64,000 bases of DNA from Monomorium pharaonis (taxonomy: Eukaryota; Arthropoda; Insecta; Hymenoptera; Formicidae): NCBI RefSeq assembly GCF_013373865.1, contig NC_050469.1, positions 25,904,046-25,968,045 on the forward strand. Reading direction: 5' to 3'. This document shows positions 1 to 11,470 of this stretch, piece by piece. Within the stretch, counting starts at the first letter, position 1, and each line of letters begins with the position of its first letter. The position numbers and the translations under genes were made by a program. The notes under the pieces are model-generated. The model was not told the DNA's origin and ran no database searches. It saw nothing but the letters and a program-made list of their open reading frames with translations.

Positions 1-1268
1 AGCTTTAAACCGTAATAAATTAACCAATCACAATCGAATATAAGGAGAATAATCGATTATATGATTAGTCAATTTTTTACGAATTAATTGTTACACCTGT
101 TGTAGATTGATCTTTAGTGATAAGAACTGTTAAGAATATATAACGATAGCGTAAACTAGTCACAAGTGTCACAATATTCTCTAAAGACTCGAGACAAAAA
201 ACAATTGTGCTTTTTCTAGGTATCGCAATAAGAACGTCCATTCGCAAAAAATCGATTCAGGAAAGTTGCATTGCGGAGGATACCTAGAGAATGATACTGT
301 GATTTTGTAAGTGCGAAAATATAGTGCTAAAAAAACGTAGTCAGATACGCGATATATCGTGCACGATTGAAGTTGAAAAAATATACATATATTTTATCGT
401 AGTACTACATTTTACCGATCTAATGCGATTAACCGCGTTTTACTATACCTCTCTACATAGAAATACAACGATAACAAAACCATAATACTCTGGTCGGATG
501 TGTATACCATCTGCCGTGTGTACGCACGCTGTATTAGCATCGATATACGGTATAAAATAATGCGAGAAAGCGATTTTCAATCTTGTACGTTCGCAATTAT
601 TTTTGTAGGTAAAAAGTCTAACACAACGATCTACCTATCTATTCGTATTGCAATAGGAACGCGGCTCTTATTACGCACACAATCCTTCGAACACACAGTT
701 CATTGAAATTAAGAAAAATTAGTAGATAGCAGTTCGATATATAAATATAAATGAAATGTCCAGATACTGACGTACTTCGCGATCGCTTGATGCCCTATCA
801 TTTATTCACATTCTTGAGCGATCAAGTAGATCTTGGATCGACAAGAAATAATTTCTAGTACCTTGCCTAATGACCTTAATTTATCGATCGCAAGTACGCC
901 CAATCTCTGGCATCTTTAATGTAGTCACGTAACAGATTTACAAAGTTTTAGAATACTGAAAGAAATAGAAGTATACAAGCGTAGCGCAGTCAGGAGTTCT
1001 ATTGCATACATTTGTCGATAGAATTTATTAGGGTTGAAGTTAATAGGACGATTCAATGTGACTCCTGACATAAGATCCTAATAAGCCATAAATGTGTGAA
1101 TTTTTTAATTGAAAATTCACGCTGTTTGTTCTGTACTTAATACCAATGCGAGACACACTAAGCAAGTTTACTCTATTGAATACTCGCTAATCTTGAAATC
1201 TTACATTTTAAGCGTCTTCGAGAGAATCGTTAGCGTCACAGTAATCGCAAATCATGGTCAATAAAGTA
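1..1268. other. AT-rich intergenic stretch, no gene seen
   Basis: Only short open frames of weak composition are present. I see no splice-bounded coding segment, RNA gene or repeat with clear ends. Confidence 0.5.
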
Positions 1269-1426
1269 ACATCCTTCATAATAATGTAATACTAAGCAGT
1301 ATTACATTTATTAAATTGGCTAATAATTATTATTTATTAAAAGTATTAACAAGTATGCTTTTAATACTTAAAATAAGTATTTTTTGGTCAATGTAATATG
1401 TAGTATTACATTTCTGTAAAGGATGT
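1269..1426. mobile_element. MITE-like hairpin element
   Basis: About 158 bp with imperfect terminal inverted repeats of about 25 bp. The left end begins ACATCCTTCATAATAATG; the right end, reverse-complemented, begins ACATCCTTTACAGAAATG. Both arms continue into a shared AATGTAATACT. There is no coding capacity. A sequence near 3364-3384 shares the inner motif AGTATTACATTT, which suggests one family. The class is not assigned because no clear target duplication is visible. Confidence 0.55.
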
Positions 1427-2147
1427 GCGATACATTCTCAAGAATTGTACTTGAGTATAGATTTTCGGAATTCTCTAAAATATCTAAAAAAATAATGGTA
1501 GAGATAGTTTGCAAGTGCGATATAATTTTCAGCAATTTTGATTTCCTATTACATCACTGGTAAAAAATGGAACTGGAAACTTAAGAGAAAAAGAGAGAGA
1601 AAGAAACGTGTAGTAGAAATCTTCAAACGAGAATTAAAACTAATGAAGACAAAGGCGATGAGATAATTAATAATATCGGAGATTGATATAAAAAAATGTA
1701 TTTACGATTATTTTCTTAAAAGATACATATGAAACATTGACATGTCATATATATAAAGATTCGTTTTTTTTTTTAATATTTCTTTCAACAGAGAACCATG
1801 ACAAGTATTGGTACTCGGTCATTTAAGGATGTACTCGTCGTGTATGTTGGATTTGTATGCGTGTGTCTGTATGTGTAGGTGTGAGTAAATGAGTGTGCGA
1901 GCGACATCACGAGTAGGCTTTAGCAACACGAAGCGTCTGGCTCAAGCACCTTTAAACACCATGCGGCCTATCTTACAAGATACAGGCGATATATACATCC
2001 CTCCTACGATCAAGATCCATCGGGACTCGCGTGTTCGCGTTTGCGTATTGCGAAATTGCGACCGAGAGTAGTCACCGTAGTTAAATAATTTGCCTCCGGG
2101 AGTCTCGAGGGTGGTGAGGGTGATGTGCGCTCGTGCATGCGATGAAT
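1427..2147. other. Probable 3' flank and 3' UTR of the Tweedle gene
   Basis: This lies directly downstream of the Tweedle stop codon on the minus strand. It holds a TG-rich low-complexity run at about 1840-1890. No other coding segment is supported, and the polyadenylation site was not located. Confidence 0.35.
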
Positions 2148-5100
2148 CTAGTACGGTCCGCTGGGGCCCGGTTGTGGTGCCCCGTAACTGTCGATGGGCT
2201 GTCCTGGTTGTTGCCCCGGTGGGCCGTATTCGCCGCCGCCTTGCTCCTTCTGTAGTGCATAAAGATAAACACGTAAAGACCATGACAAGAAAGCAACAGA
2301 GAGAGAGTGAGAGTGAGAGATGACACGTGGCGCATATATGAATTTTATACGGCTATCACGCGGCCGTGATCTTTTCTGTGATGGCAATTAGCGAGAGCTC
2401 GGATAGTCTTCGTATATTCGCATAATTTAAATCTCGCTGATATAATCCGTAGTTTAGCTAGCGTGACAAAAGCAATTTCGGAGAGCGACTCGGGCCGCAG
2501 AGAGGGATTTTTCAACGGATTAACGCAGAAGAGAACGTGCCTCGATCGTTGGATCGTAGAAGACGGTCCCGAGCCGATTATTTGCAGTTCGCAAGAAAGC
2601 GGAGCGCAACAGAAATATCTTTTGTAACGAAGAGTTATATAGCGATTATCATTTAGCGTGAACAATACAAATTAATCCTTGCAAGCTGCGACGGTTGCAT
2701 TGTTTTTAGAGATCTCTACTTAGATCGGAACGACATTTGAAGGAGAAACTCTCCATAATTATTCAAATCGCCGACGCGGCAATCACCTTGGCAGTTTCTT
2801 TTCCCCCCTTTTTTTGTAGTCGAGAGCCATGGAAAGGTGATTCGCGTCCGGTTAACATAATAAGGCCGTATAATCGACCGAGATATATGATACGTGCGGG
2901 TATCGTCGACGCGCCCAACATCCGGATCCTTTCATATCCCGTATGCAAAAAAATATGCGCTCTGCTGACTCCTGCTGATCGAAATGAGCAATTTACATGC
3001 CGCGGGCGCGATCGAGGCGTCACACTTTCGACATTCGTCGATTAACCGAAATATCGTCCGTTCCTCGATCCGATAGACCGCACATTTGAAAGCGGCTCTC
3101 CGCTGACCGCTACGTATCCGCGCTTTTGAGCAACTGAGGATTGCGCAACGCAATTACACGTATGTAGATCCGACAATATTAGAGACGCGTTATTAAATTT
3201 CGCTTCAAAGATGGAGAATTACAAATTGAAATTCAACCGGTAGAAACAGGACTAATTTGTTCTTTTATTCCTTTATAAAAATACTGAATAGTGCTAAATT
3301 GAGCCGTAATTATTTTAAGCGTAAAAAGTATAACAGTAAATAAAATTAAATTTAATACTGTCCAGTATTACATTTTTATAAAGATCGATACAATTCTTAT
3401 TTTCAATTTGCAATTTGCAATTTCAATTCTTAATCCTTGATGCGTAATCTACACCACGCGTCTATCTTCGCTGAATTCGTCCGAGCAATTGCGTTTCAAA
3501 ACAAAAAGAAACCGCCCCTTCCTAAAGAAAAGAGGGAGGAAAGGAAGAAAAGGGAATCGTCACCTGAGTCTTGTAGCGGATGAAGTAGACCTCCGGTTTG
3601 CTGGGCTGCGTCGGCGCCTGCGTCGGCAGCACGACGTCGGGCGCCTCCTCGGGCTTCTTCACCAGAACGTAGATCAGCGTCTTCTCCTCGTCCGGCTGCG
3701 GCAACGGCGGCAGCTGCGGCGCGGTCGGCGTAGGCGGCGTCGGCGCCTTGATGAACACTATCTTGTAGTGCTTCTGCGGCGGCTGCGGCTGCGGTATGTG
3801 CTTAGGCGGTTTGTACTCCGGCGCTTCCGGCGGCGGCACGTGGACGTACACGTGCTTGTGGATCACCGGGTTCTGTTGGGGTGGTCCGTACGCGGGCGCG
3901 GGCGGCCCGTAGCCGCCGCCACCACCACCTCCGGAGGGTGGAAAGTATGAGCTCACCGGCGGCTCCGGCGCCGGTTTCGCGAGCGCCAGCGCGATCGACG
4001 AGCAGGCGAACGCGAGAATTGTGCCCTGTTAGAGGAAAGAGAAAATAGGCGCGCGATTTAGCGATCGTGACTGTAATGTTAACGTAGAATCACACGAAGA
4101 GAACTGTAGCGAAAGTTACAATAAAGATTTTGCTATCCCGAGACACAACCTGGCGTTACGACGTGTGCGACAGGAGCGTCCTTACTCCAAGTACGCTTTA
4201 CCTGCGTTTTGTATTTTATAACGGGTCACGATAATATTGAAATACTTTGATATTTGAATGAGATTTAAAAATATCTATTTTCACCGAAAAAAAAAATGTA
4301 TAATCCGAGTTCAGTTGTCTTCATATGAGTTAAACGTGCTATATTAATAAAAATTGCGATATCGATATAAGTAAATTTGTTAAGTAACAGCAAGATATTT
4401 ATCACAGCATAAACACAGTCATTGCGGATTTTTAATCGGTTAAGAAAATTAATTTTGCAATGCGCGCTGTAATGTTTATTAATGCAATTAGGGGGAGTGG
4501 TAAATGATTGCCAATTCTCTCGCGGTAATAAATATTACATCATCACGTTTTCAGCTTTACGGCAAATATGAAATGGATTATGTTTGTTGCGTGATTTACG
4601 CTACAATATTTTCTCACAATCAATTTTCGCTTAATCAACAACCCGCCGATAATTTATCGTTCTCCGAGTGACAACATCGAATATATCACGTTCGTGACAG
4701 GGCGCGTAATAGCGAATTATTTTACGGGTTACGTCGTCCATGCAGGCGATTCGGCGTGAATGGATGAAACACGCGGTATTGCCTAACTCGCTTGAAGAGC
4801 CTAAAGAGGCTCATTTGCGGACGTTTCCATTTAGCAGCTTCTCACCGCTATCGGCCGAATTACGCGACCGCACAATGGCTCGTTTATTGCAAACTCCTGT
4901 ACGATCTGACTCCGTAATCATGCACGATTATTCATGTATGCTTATCCTCGACAGAAGGATGAGTAAGACGTGATGCGCGCGTTTTCGGGGTCTTTGCGCG
5001 TCAGGAAACTGGTTAACGACTTTCGATAAACTACGCGTGAGGTTCTCTCCTTCTTTTTCTATTCTTCTCGATTGTGAATTTCCAACAGACAGAGTTTGAA

Positions 5101-8100
5101 GCGTCACGTTTTATCTAGGATCTGGTTAGTTAAGAATGCTTTATAGATTTCCCAAACGCTGCGTATATTTCAGCGTATAAGGAGATGAAAGTCATCCGGT
5201 AATCGGAGTTTCACCACACGGAGAAAAAAACGGTTTCGTTAAAGCATTTGAAATTTTAACTGGAAATATTAGACTTGAAAATAATTTCGTCGGATCATCA
5301 AAATAATTTATGACGAGCAATACCGCCAAAAGTTTTGACATTCTAGCAATCAATTCGTCATCGTACAAAATTATTTTTAAATTTGTGCCTAGCAAAATTT
5401 TCAGAAACATTAACAAAACCATTTTTTTCTCTGTAAGAATTTAAATAAAATAGTATAATAAACACTCATGATTTAAGTTTTTCGATTTTTCGGTAAAGAA
5501 AAGAACACAATTAATTATATCGGAATTAAAATAATCGAGTGTTGAAGAAGAGAAAATAAAAAAGGAAGATGGCTTTTATACACAGAAGGATTTAATAAAC
5601 AGTTTCGCTCGACTGTTTTAAATACGTATACTTTATTGTTTTTAATAAATTTTATGAAATCGAAACCAAAAAATATATTCTTTAGAATAGCTGAGCCGAG
5701 CTGTTTTATTAAATCTAAAGAAATCTTCCTCTCCTTCTATGTATATACACATAGAAATTTTACTTTTTCACTGCTGAATCTTATTACACGCTTTAGAAAC
5801 GTAATGTACACCTTGAATCCCGCAGTCGCGCGAGCAGGAAGGCGAGAGTCTCCGAGATTACTCGCGCCAATTACGCTCTCTTAAATGAACGTCAATCGTC
5901 CGGCCGAGAGATCCTCGAATTCTCGAGTCTCCGTTTCTTTCTCCGCGAGAGAGTTCCATTAATTCCGAATCGCGCGAATTTCCCATTGCCTTACGAGAAC
6001 GACGGCGACGGGCATGTTCCATTAGCGTGAAAGACGCGAGGAGGAAGATGCGCGCCGGCACGGCGCGACGCGGCGGCGGCGGCGGCGGCGCGGCGCGCGA
6101 TGTGCCGCGATAACTCACTCCGCTCGAGCGGAGAGCTTCCTACTCGCTTAACGACCCCTCCGATCATTTAATCATGCTTTTAGTGCCGCATCGCGAAACT
6201 CCGCGCGAGCTGTAGCAGCTATAGCACCGTGTGCTAGCAGCTCGCTTTCCCCATTTTCCTTCGCACTGTAATTATCGAGACCGTGTCGGTGAATAGAGCG
6301 GGAGCATATAGGCGGGATCCTTTTACTTTTGCTCGCGCGCGCGCGCGCGCGCGCGAGCGGCCTAATCCGCTCGCGGGAGATTCAGTGGGATGTGCACGCT
6401 CCGCGGAGTTCTTTTTTTTTTTTTATTCCTTCCTCTCCGCGCGCGGGAAAACGCGATCACCGTCGCTTTCCATCGTCTGAAAAGAGGCCGATGGTACCGA
6501 TGATGTAAACCTGCCCCCGGTTCTCCTCGCAACGGAGATGTTGTCGTTCGGGGGGTTTCAGCTCGCGAAACGAGCCTCTCGGCGAATTCCCTCGCGCGTA
6601 CGAATCATTAATCTCCCTTTCCCTTCTCCTCTCCTCGGCCGTGGCTGCCTCGTCGACGCGGCAAAAATGTGAAAAAAACCCGCGAGAGGATCGCGATGAA
6701 AGGACTGGACGCATCTGCAGCGGATGATTGCATGACGACGATTTCGTAAGAAACCGAGCCGAAAGCTATTCTCATTAAATATACGCGTACACCTGGTCAC
6801 TCGTTCAATTGACTTACGCATTTACTCGGTTAAGGGGATTGCGTCAGTCGACGTTTAAATTTGGTAACCGGTCTTGCGGTCCGTTCGTCGCTTCGCAGAA
6901 GGAGCGCGCGTTCGTACGCGTATGTACGCGCGGGGATCGCGCGCGAGGAAAGCGCTTATTCAATTTAGGAAAATTACACTCGTCGCCGTAGCCGTAAACA
7001 GTATTAGTCATCCGGGGTAAAAAACACTTTCCCGACCCGCGCAACGTACGATCATCCATCCGCGTGCTCGCGAATGCTCGCGAACGAAACGGCGTGACGC
7101 TTCAATATCTCCGCAGCGTGCAGCGTCTCCCGCTGGACCACAGCATGAGCGACTCGCTCGACGAAAGCGATTTAATTGAGATATTCCATTTGCGTGCCGA
7201 CGCGACGTGGCCTTTCGCGTTTATCTCTGAATTCAAAGAGCGCAATAGAGAAAAATGCACGAAAAGAAAAGGATTAGTTGCGGCTGGTTATAGCAGCGAG
7301 AATCTATGATTAGCTATCACATGCGCGGATTCTCGTTGCTGAGACTTATCCCTTTTTTCCGCGCACTGAGATGAAAGTTGTTAATTTGAATAAATTTTTC
7401 AACTTGATTAATTTTTTCAGTTCAAGTACATGTATTTCATCAAACATATGATATTTGAAGTTTAAGTATTTTGCGTATTTTAAGTTAAATGGAAAAATAC
7501 TTACACCGAAGGAGTTTAATCAAGTTGAAACATTTGGTCCAACTAATAACTTCTTTTTCAGTGCGTGTGTGTACGATTTTATCTTTAAAGATACAGCTGT
7601 GCCTTTGGATAACAATAATTGATAATTAATTACCAGTAATTAAAAGTGTTTGTCTATAAGCCGATTACTTCGCTTTCATCTCGAAATTTGACGCGAAAAA
7701 CAAGTAGTGTCGATAGTGCAGAAAAAGTTATACATTGATTTTATCTTTAAAGACGTAACGTCTTCGAAGAATGGAAGAAGAATCGAACGCGATAAATAAA
7801 AACGTTCGTACGTATTCCGACGAAACAATCCTCAAATGTTGTCTCGTATCTCCAAATTTGAAGCGCGAGAGATTCGAGATAATACCGAATATTAAGATAA
7901 TTCTATCGTTAAACAAAAGTTCAGAAATAAATTCTAATTTTTTGTATAATTAGCATTTATTTAGAAAATTGAAAATTGGTTGCCGACTATTCTCATAAAA
8001 CAAATGGAATCAACTATATATTGTTAAACATTGACATATAAGATATAGCAAATCTTTAAGTTTACAAATTTCTTTAACTTATATACTTGACATTTCTTAT

Positions 8101-8534
8101 TAAAAAAAGTTTCCAAAATATTCTTTAAATGATTAAAAAAAATAGATATTTAAAAGAAATAAGTCGCCGATTATTTCGACTCAACAAATTAATTTAAATT
8201 GTTAGATCTGGAAATTTTTATTCCCATTATAACTCGACTGTTATAATAGTGCAGGGTACGTTTATAACAATCTTTCAGTGGCCGTCGCCACTGATGATGC
8301 CACGTTTCTGATAGAACGATACTAGGTAAAAAAAAAAAGATGTAAAATTTAAATAAGCCTCTCTCGGTCACCCACGAAATCCGGTTCTACGCGATAGAAC
8401 TATCTCAACGGGAGGGGAGAAAAAAAAATAATGCGCGAATTTTCACCGCGCCTAAGAAAAAACGACAAAACGCGAACTCGATCAATCAAGAAACGTTCGT
8501 TCCGTTTCTCGCTACTTACCGCGGTGGTCCGCAT
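2148..8534 (-). CDS. Tweedle-family cuticular protein (DUF243)
   Basis: Structural cuticle protein, secreted by epidermis into the chitinous exoskeleton. Three coding exons on the minus strand: 8534-8520, 4025-3564 and 2249-2148. All junctions are phase 0 (GCG|gtaagt, aacag|GGC, CAG|gtgacg, ctacag|AAG), giving 192 aa. Residues 1-21 are a signal peptide ending ALALA, split by the first intron after residue 5. A Gly/Pro/Tyr-rich linker follows, then the DUF243 core with [40 protein letters not shown] and [11 protein letters not shown], which are hallmarks of Tweedle proteins. A [12 protein letters not shown] tail ends in GPY. A tiny first exon encoding the start of the signal peptide is typical of insect cuticle genes. 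The family is very secure. The 15-nt exon is inferred from its perfect donor, matching phase and the TATA box upstream. The precise Tweedle paralogue is not assigned. Confidence 0.9.
3270..3385. mobile_element. Short hairpin (MITE-like) remnant in Tweedle intron 2
   Basis: The left arm CCTTTATAAAAATACTG pairs with the reverse complement of the right arm, TCTTTATAAAAATGTAATACTG. It shares the motif AGTATTACATTT with the element at 1269-1426. It is noncoding, about 116 bp, and lies inside the second intron of the Tweedle gene. Confidence 0.45.
5215..5435. mobile_element. MITE-like element with cACxGAGAAAAAAA ends
   Basis: About 220 bp with long imperfect inverted repeats. The left arm ACGGAGAAAAAAACGGTTTC matches the reverse-complemented right arm ACAGAGAAAAAAATGGTTTT, and the pairing continues inward for about 45 bp. 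It is noncoding and lies in the first intron of the Tweedle gene. The open frame across it is a by-product of the repeat. Confidence 0.55.
6334..6355. repeat. (CG)n dinucleotide run
   Basis: Near-perfect alternating CG of about 22 bp in a CpG-rich block of the Tweedle first intron. Confidence 0.9.
7362..7565. mobile_element. MITE with CGCACTGA ends
   Basis: 204 bp. The left end CGCACTGAGATGAAAGTTGT and the reverse-complemented right end CGCACTGAAAAAGAAGTTAT match. Both arms later share TTTCAACTTGATTAA, giving imperfect inverted repeats of about 50 bp. Noncoding; located in the first intron of the Tweedle gene. Confidence 0.6.
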
Positions 8535-8683
8535 TTTCTCCCACGTGTGTGCGCCGCGGCGGTTACTCTCAGGTGCTCACAGGTGGTACTCCCGAAATGT
8601 GAGGCACGTAGAAAAAGAGGAATGTCGAGCGTTTCACTTGCGAAGCTTTCACGCGTGTGGCGTGCGGTCGAGGCTCTTCCGAA

Positions 8684-8691
8684 CTTTTATA
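8684..8691 (-). promoter_or_regulatory. TATA box of the Tweedle gene
   Basis: TATAAAAG on the minus strand, about 150 nt upstream of the proposed start codon at 8534. This fits a TATA-dependent, strongly induced cuticle gene with a 5' UTR of roughly 120-130 nt. The transcription start is inferred to fall near 8655-8662; no perfect initiator was recognised. Confidence 0.65.
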
Positions 8692-11176
8692 GAGGCCACC
8701 GAGGGGATACCCACGGAAAAGGAAGGCACAGGAAGGTAGGACGGTGTTCGTGATCGTCGCCGATGGTCGTAACAGCGGCGGCGGCGGCAGCGGCCTCCTC
8801 CTAGGGGGTTTCTTCTTTCGTCGTCATCGCGGCCGCCTCCACCACCTCCGCCGCGTCCTCCTCTTCTTCTTCATCATCTTCTTCTTCGACCGCCACCGTC
8901 GCAGTTCGATTCGCGCGGACCAAAGGTAGACGTGACACCGGCTAGAAAATGAAAGTACTCCAGAAATGAAGATTCATCGCGGAACGATTTACCCGCGACA
9001 ACGGCCTAGCCGAGACGTTGCCCGGCCGAGATTTTTCCTTCCGCGTATGTGCCGTCGGAACGGAAAGCATTCTCATTCTCCCGCGTACCGCGACGATAAT
9101 TCCAATTCGACGCTCTTGTGCGCAGATCCAGCCGACGCTCGAGCCAACGAAAGTTGAAGGAAACACAGCGGCTGCTCACGTTGAATTATTCAGTTGAATT
9201 AAAATTTTCTTTGCTCAGCTTGGCCCGATTTAATTTTTTTTACGTAATAAGATTTTTCAGATTTATTGTAATTAAAGATTACATTTCTGTTTATTTGTAA
9301 ACAAAATATCTATATTATACGTCTTAATTATTATGTAGAGGTGGCAGCAAACTGTTCGGAGAAGAGAGATAATCGGTCGAGATATATTTTTCATCTCCGA
9401 TGAAAAATTTAGCGGATCAAATCGTCAATGTCAGCGAATTAATAACTGTATCATCGTGGAATAATTTTCGCTCTCCGGATGTCGCCTTACGTAAATACGC
9501 GAGAGAGAATACTTCTGAGCGTATATCACGAAACACTACTACACTTTACATGAAATTGAAATATTCGAATTTTTTAATATTCAATCAGGCTCGGATACCG
9601 CGGAGGCGCCTAAAACGCTCACGAAAAGGTGAGCCATCCTATCGTGCGGTTGCGCTATCGTAATCCCAGGAATGTCGCGAAACCGCTCTTGACATAACTA
9701 TCCACTCGATCGATGGTATCAAAATGAATTATTCATTATTTACTACGACTCCGCGTGTAGGGTAAAAAGAGGAATCGGCTACCGTGTGTAAACCGATCTT
9801 AACGGCCCATTATCCTCATCGGCGACCACCGGCGCCGTCACCGGACGCTCGCTCGCTCGCTCGTTATCCAATGTTACTTTCTTCCGCGAACATACTTTGT
9901 TGCCGTGCGATTATCCGTTGCTCGTTTAAACGCCGAGAGAGAGAGAGAGAGATAGAGAGAAAGGAAGAACATTGAAGAACAGCGAATCTGTTTCTGATAG
10001 GATAGGTATAGGTAGGTGACCGTGCGGCAATGCGGTGTTACGCGACCGTATGTGGCTGCCGGGATATGACCGGCATTCGTAACGTCGTCCTCTTGAAGGA
10101 AAGAAAGAAAGAAAGAAAGAAGAAAAAACTTTGATATGCGCCGCGCGCAGCGCATTTCACTCTGATTTCATCCACGGCTCGACCCGCGAGTTATTTATTG
10201 GACGCCCGTGGCCGCGCGAACGCTCGACGGAGGTGAGCCTCGATGAAGAGGGACACGTATATCGCCGATCGGAGGCGATCGTATACGTGGGCTATATGTA
10301 GGTCAGTAGTCCCCCGTGTGTGCCGAAGGACGTTAATCTCGGAAACTCGGGCGGACTAGATATATGCACTTGCGAGAGATGCGTCTTAACAATAGAGCGA
10401 TGATGTATGGGATGCGATTTTCACCGGGGGCGCCATAAACCATTTCGACGAAGGCCTCTTCAGCCTCGAGAGTTTCTCCTTGGGCGATACGCGAAAAGAA
10501 TGCAATTTCTAATATGCATTCGTTTTATCGGTCGTGAATGCGCCGCCGATTATTTGGAGCCTGCGTCACGTTTTAGCGTTTTATAAATCGTTGACCGCCG
10601 CTACGTTTGGAAGCCGACCGTCGGAAGGGAAAGGATTTAAAACAATAATAAGTGAAACCATACTCGATACGCGAGTAACATAAATGAGTAGAGAAGCGCC
10701 TTGCGCACGGCTTGTCGAGGACTGGATCCTAATACCTAATGATATTTTCGCGTGAATTCGCGTATATTACATTTTCCAAATCTTCATACTCTGCGCGCCG
10801 AACGCTGTTGGTCTTAAAAGGCAATTCTATGCTGACATTACGATAGAGAGAATTTTCTCTTAAAAATGATCCTTAATAAATGAGTCGTAAATCAAGATAT
10901 TACGATGAATTTTATGCGATTTTCACTGATTTATTATCACGATAAAATGTAAAATATATTTAAATTATACAATCTACTCGATTATTTTTGTTGTGCGATT
11001 TATAAAATGAATTTCTTGTATATTTCTAATATTCTTATCGTTAGCAATAATATTTAATAGATAACCAAGTAAAAATGTGCGAGTTATATGAATACGAATC
11101 GAATCAATTTAATTAAGAGTAACAACATTTATTATTACATTAGTACATTATTTCTAACCGACCGTAATATGTTAAA
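8692..11176. other. Intergenic, GC-rich then AT-rich, no gene seen
   Basis: This begins with the upstream region of the Tweedle promoter, which has CGG/CCG and TTC triplet-rich runs at 8770-8900. It then holds simple repeats: a GA run near 9940-9960 and GAAA repeats near 10098-10122. Open frames here lack family similarity or splice context. Confidence 0.5.
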
Positions 11177-11470
11177 CAATGAGTTGTAAATCGCCTAACG
11201 GTCTGCATCGGATCTTAGTGATGGATATAATTCTTTTTATTAAATTTAGTTTTTCGCAATAAATTAATTTACAGTTTTTCGGGGAGGTAAGAAGGAGAGA
11301 TTTTAAGATGCTCTTGAGCATCGAAATTTAGCTTAATTACTGTATCTTAAGTCTGACGAATTCTGTCGGCGCGCAATTTAAAATAAAGCTAAGAAAATTA
11401 AATTTAATAAAAAGAATTATATCCATCACTAAGATCCGATGCAGACCGTTAGGCGATTTACAACTCATTG
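11177..11470. mobile_element. Foldback element with 72-bp perfect inverted repeats
   Basis: The left arm 11177-11248 starts CAATGAGTTGTAAATCGCC and ends TATTAAATTTA. The right arm 11399-11470 is its exact reverse complement over 72 bp. The 150-bp centre is unique and includes a small palindrome, GATGCTC-TT-GAGCATC. There is no transposase frame, so it is nonautonomous. Perfect arms suggest recent insertion or gene conversion. No convincing target duplication is visible beside the arms. Confidence 0.8.

Noticed and set aside
3489..3950. 153-codon Arg/Leu-rich frame on the plus strand
   Set aside because: It is the antisense shadow of the Tweedle exon 2; its composition follows from the Pro/Gly codons on the other strand.
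5192..5422. 76-codon minus-strand frame
   Set aside because: Falls almost exactly on the inverted-repeat element at 5215-5435 and has no protein similarity.
8271..8300. Short palindrome CAGTGGC-CGTC-GCCACTG
   Set aside because: Too short, with no matching flank, to call an RNA gene or element; recorded only as a small hairpin.
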